A DNA stretch of 7,358 nt from Microcella sp. (GTDB lineage: Bacteria; Actinomycetota; Actinomycetes; Actinomycetales; Microbacteriaceae). A program made the translations under genes and the position numbers. Location: the NCBI GenBank assembly GCA_020216895.1, contig JAIWOM010000071.1:1-7358 (forward strand). The letters run 5' to 3'. Shown one piece after another: positions 7,217 through 7,358 of the stretch; position 1 is the stretch's first letter; each line of letters opens with the position of its first letter. The notes under the pieces are model-generated. The model saw only the letters and a program-made list of their open reading frames with translations, had not been told where the DNA came from and did not search any database.

Positions 7217-7260
7217 CCGTCGGCCGGCGTCGAGCCCACCCGCTCGGCGCCGGCCGACGG
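7217..7260 (+). terminator. Strong 19-bp hairpin after the large gene
   Basis: The left arm (7217-7235) and right arm (7242-7260) pair over 19 positions with one G-U pair (T7230/G7247) and a six-base loop, CCACCC. The outer 13 bp, CCGTCGGCCGGCG against CGCCGGCCGACGG, are perfect. It begins 28 bases after the TAG stop. There is no T-run after it, as is common for high-GC actinobacterial terminators, so efficiency cannot be judged. It could also serve a convergent gene from the right. Confidence 0.75.
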
Positions 7261-7261
7261 C

Positions 7262-7358
7262 CTGCGTCTGCCCTTCGACCGATCCCTGACAGCGGTTCTC
7301 CGGCGCACAGCGCCCGCGGTCGCCGCGGCCCTCACGGTCGCCGCCGTGCTCGCCTGGG
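7262..7358 (+). CDS. Possible start of a further membrane or exported protein (partial, start uncertain)
   Basis: After the hairpin the plus strand reads LRLPFDRSLTAVLRRTA, followed by an Ala/Val/Leu-rich stretch and Trp at the window edge. This looks like a basic head followed by a signal peptide or first membrane helix. Third positions are richer in G/C than second positions, as expected of coding sequence here. However, this frame has no ATG, GTG or TTG between the TAG at 7187 and a GTG at 7346; the coordinate given begins at a CTG with no ribosome binding site upstream. The frame is the same as that of the large gene, past its stop. A convergent minus-strand gene or plain intergenic DNA are alternatives. 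Confidence 0.25.
   Translation, partial: MRLPFDRSLTAVLRRTAPAVAAALTVAAVLAW

Overview
The window looks like chromosomal DNA of a high-GC actinobacterium, most plausibly a member of the Microbacteriaceae or a close relative. The reasons are the strong G/C preference at third codon positions, a GTG start, AGGAG-type ribosome binding sites, and a large exported protein with CnaB / carboxypeptidase-regulatory-like repeats followed by 'YQWxRNG...GAT' Ig-like repeats, a style common in that group. The taxonomic call is inference.

Layout. Positions 867 to 1 (minus strand) hold the first 289 codons of a six-helix membrane protein that runs off the left edge. Its cytoplasmic tail carries a segment that reads like a ribbon-helix-helix (CopG/Arc-type) DNA-binding fold. 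Positions 868-1093 are a 226-bp divergent intergenic region with a clear sigma70-like promoter facing right, a GC-rich dyad upstream of it, and a perfect 7-bp inverted repeat just downstream of the predicted transcription start. Positions 1094-7189 (plus strand) encode one secreted protein of 2031 residues: a signal peptide, twelve CnaB-like beta-sandwich repeats, seven Ig-like repeats, and no recognisable catalytic domain or cell-wall anchor. Positions 7217-7260 form a very strong hairpin that probably ends transcription. The last ~100 bases are open in the plus direction and may begin a further membrane or exported protein, but no good start codon is visible.

How the genes relate. The two main genes are divergently transcribed from a shared control region, so common regulation is possible but not shown. 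The large protein is probably an extracellular or surface-associated structural/adhesive protein. The membrane protein has no recognisable enzymatic signature. I see no mobile element, CRISPR array, tRNA or rRNA. I found no convincing new multi-gene system; the most unusual items are the membrane protein with the DNA-binding-like tail and the very large unanchored repeat protein.
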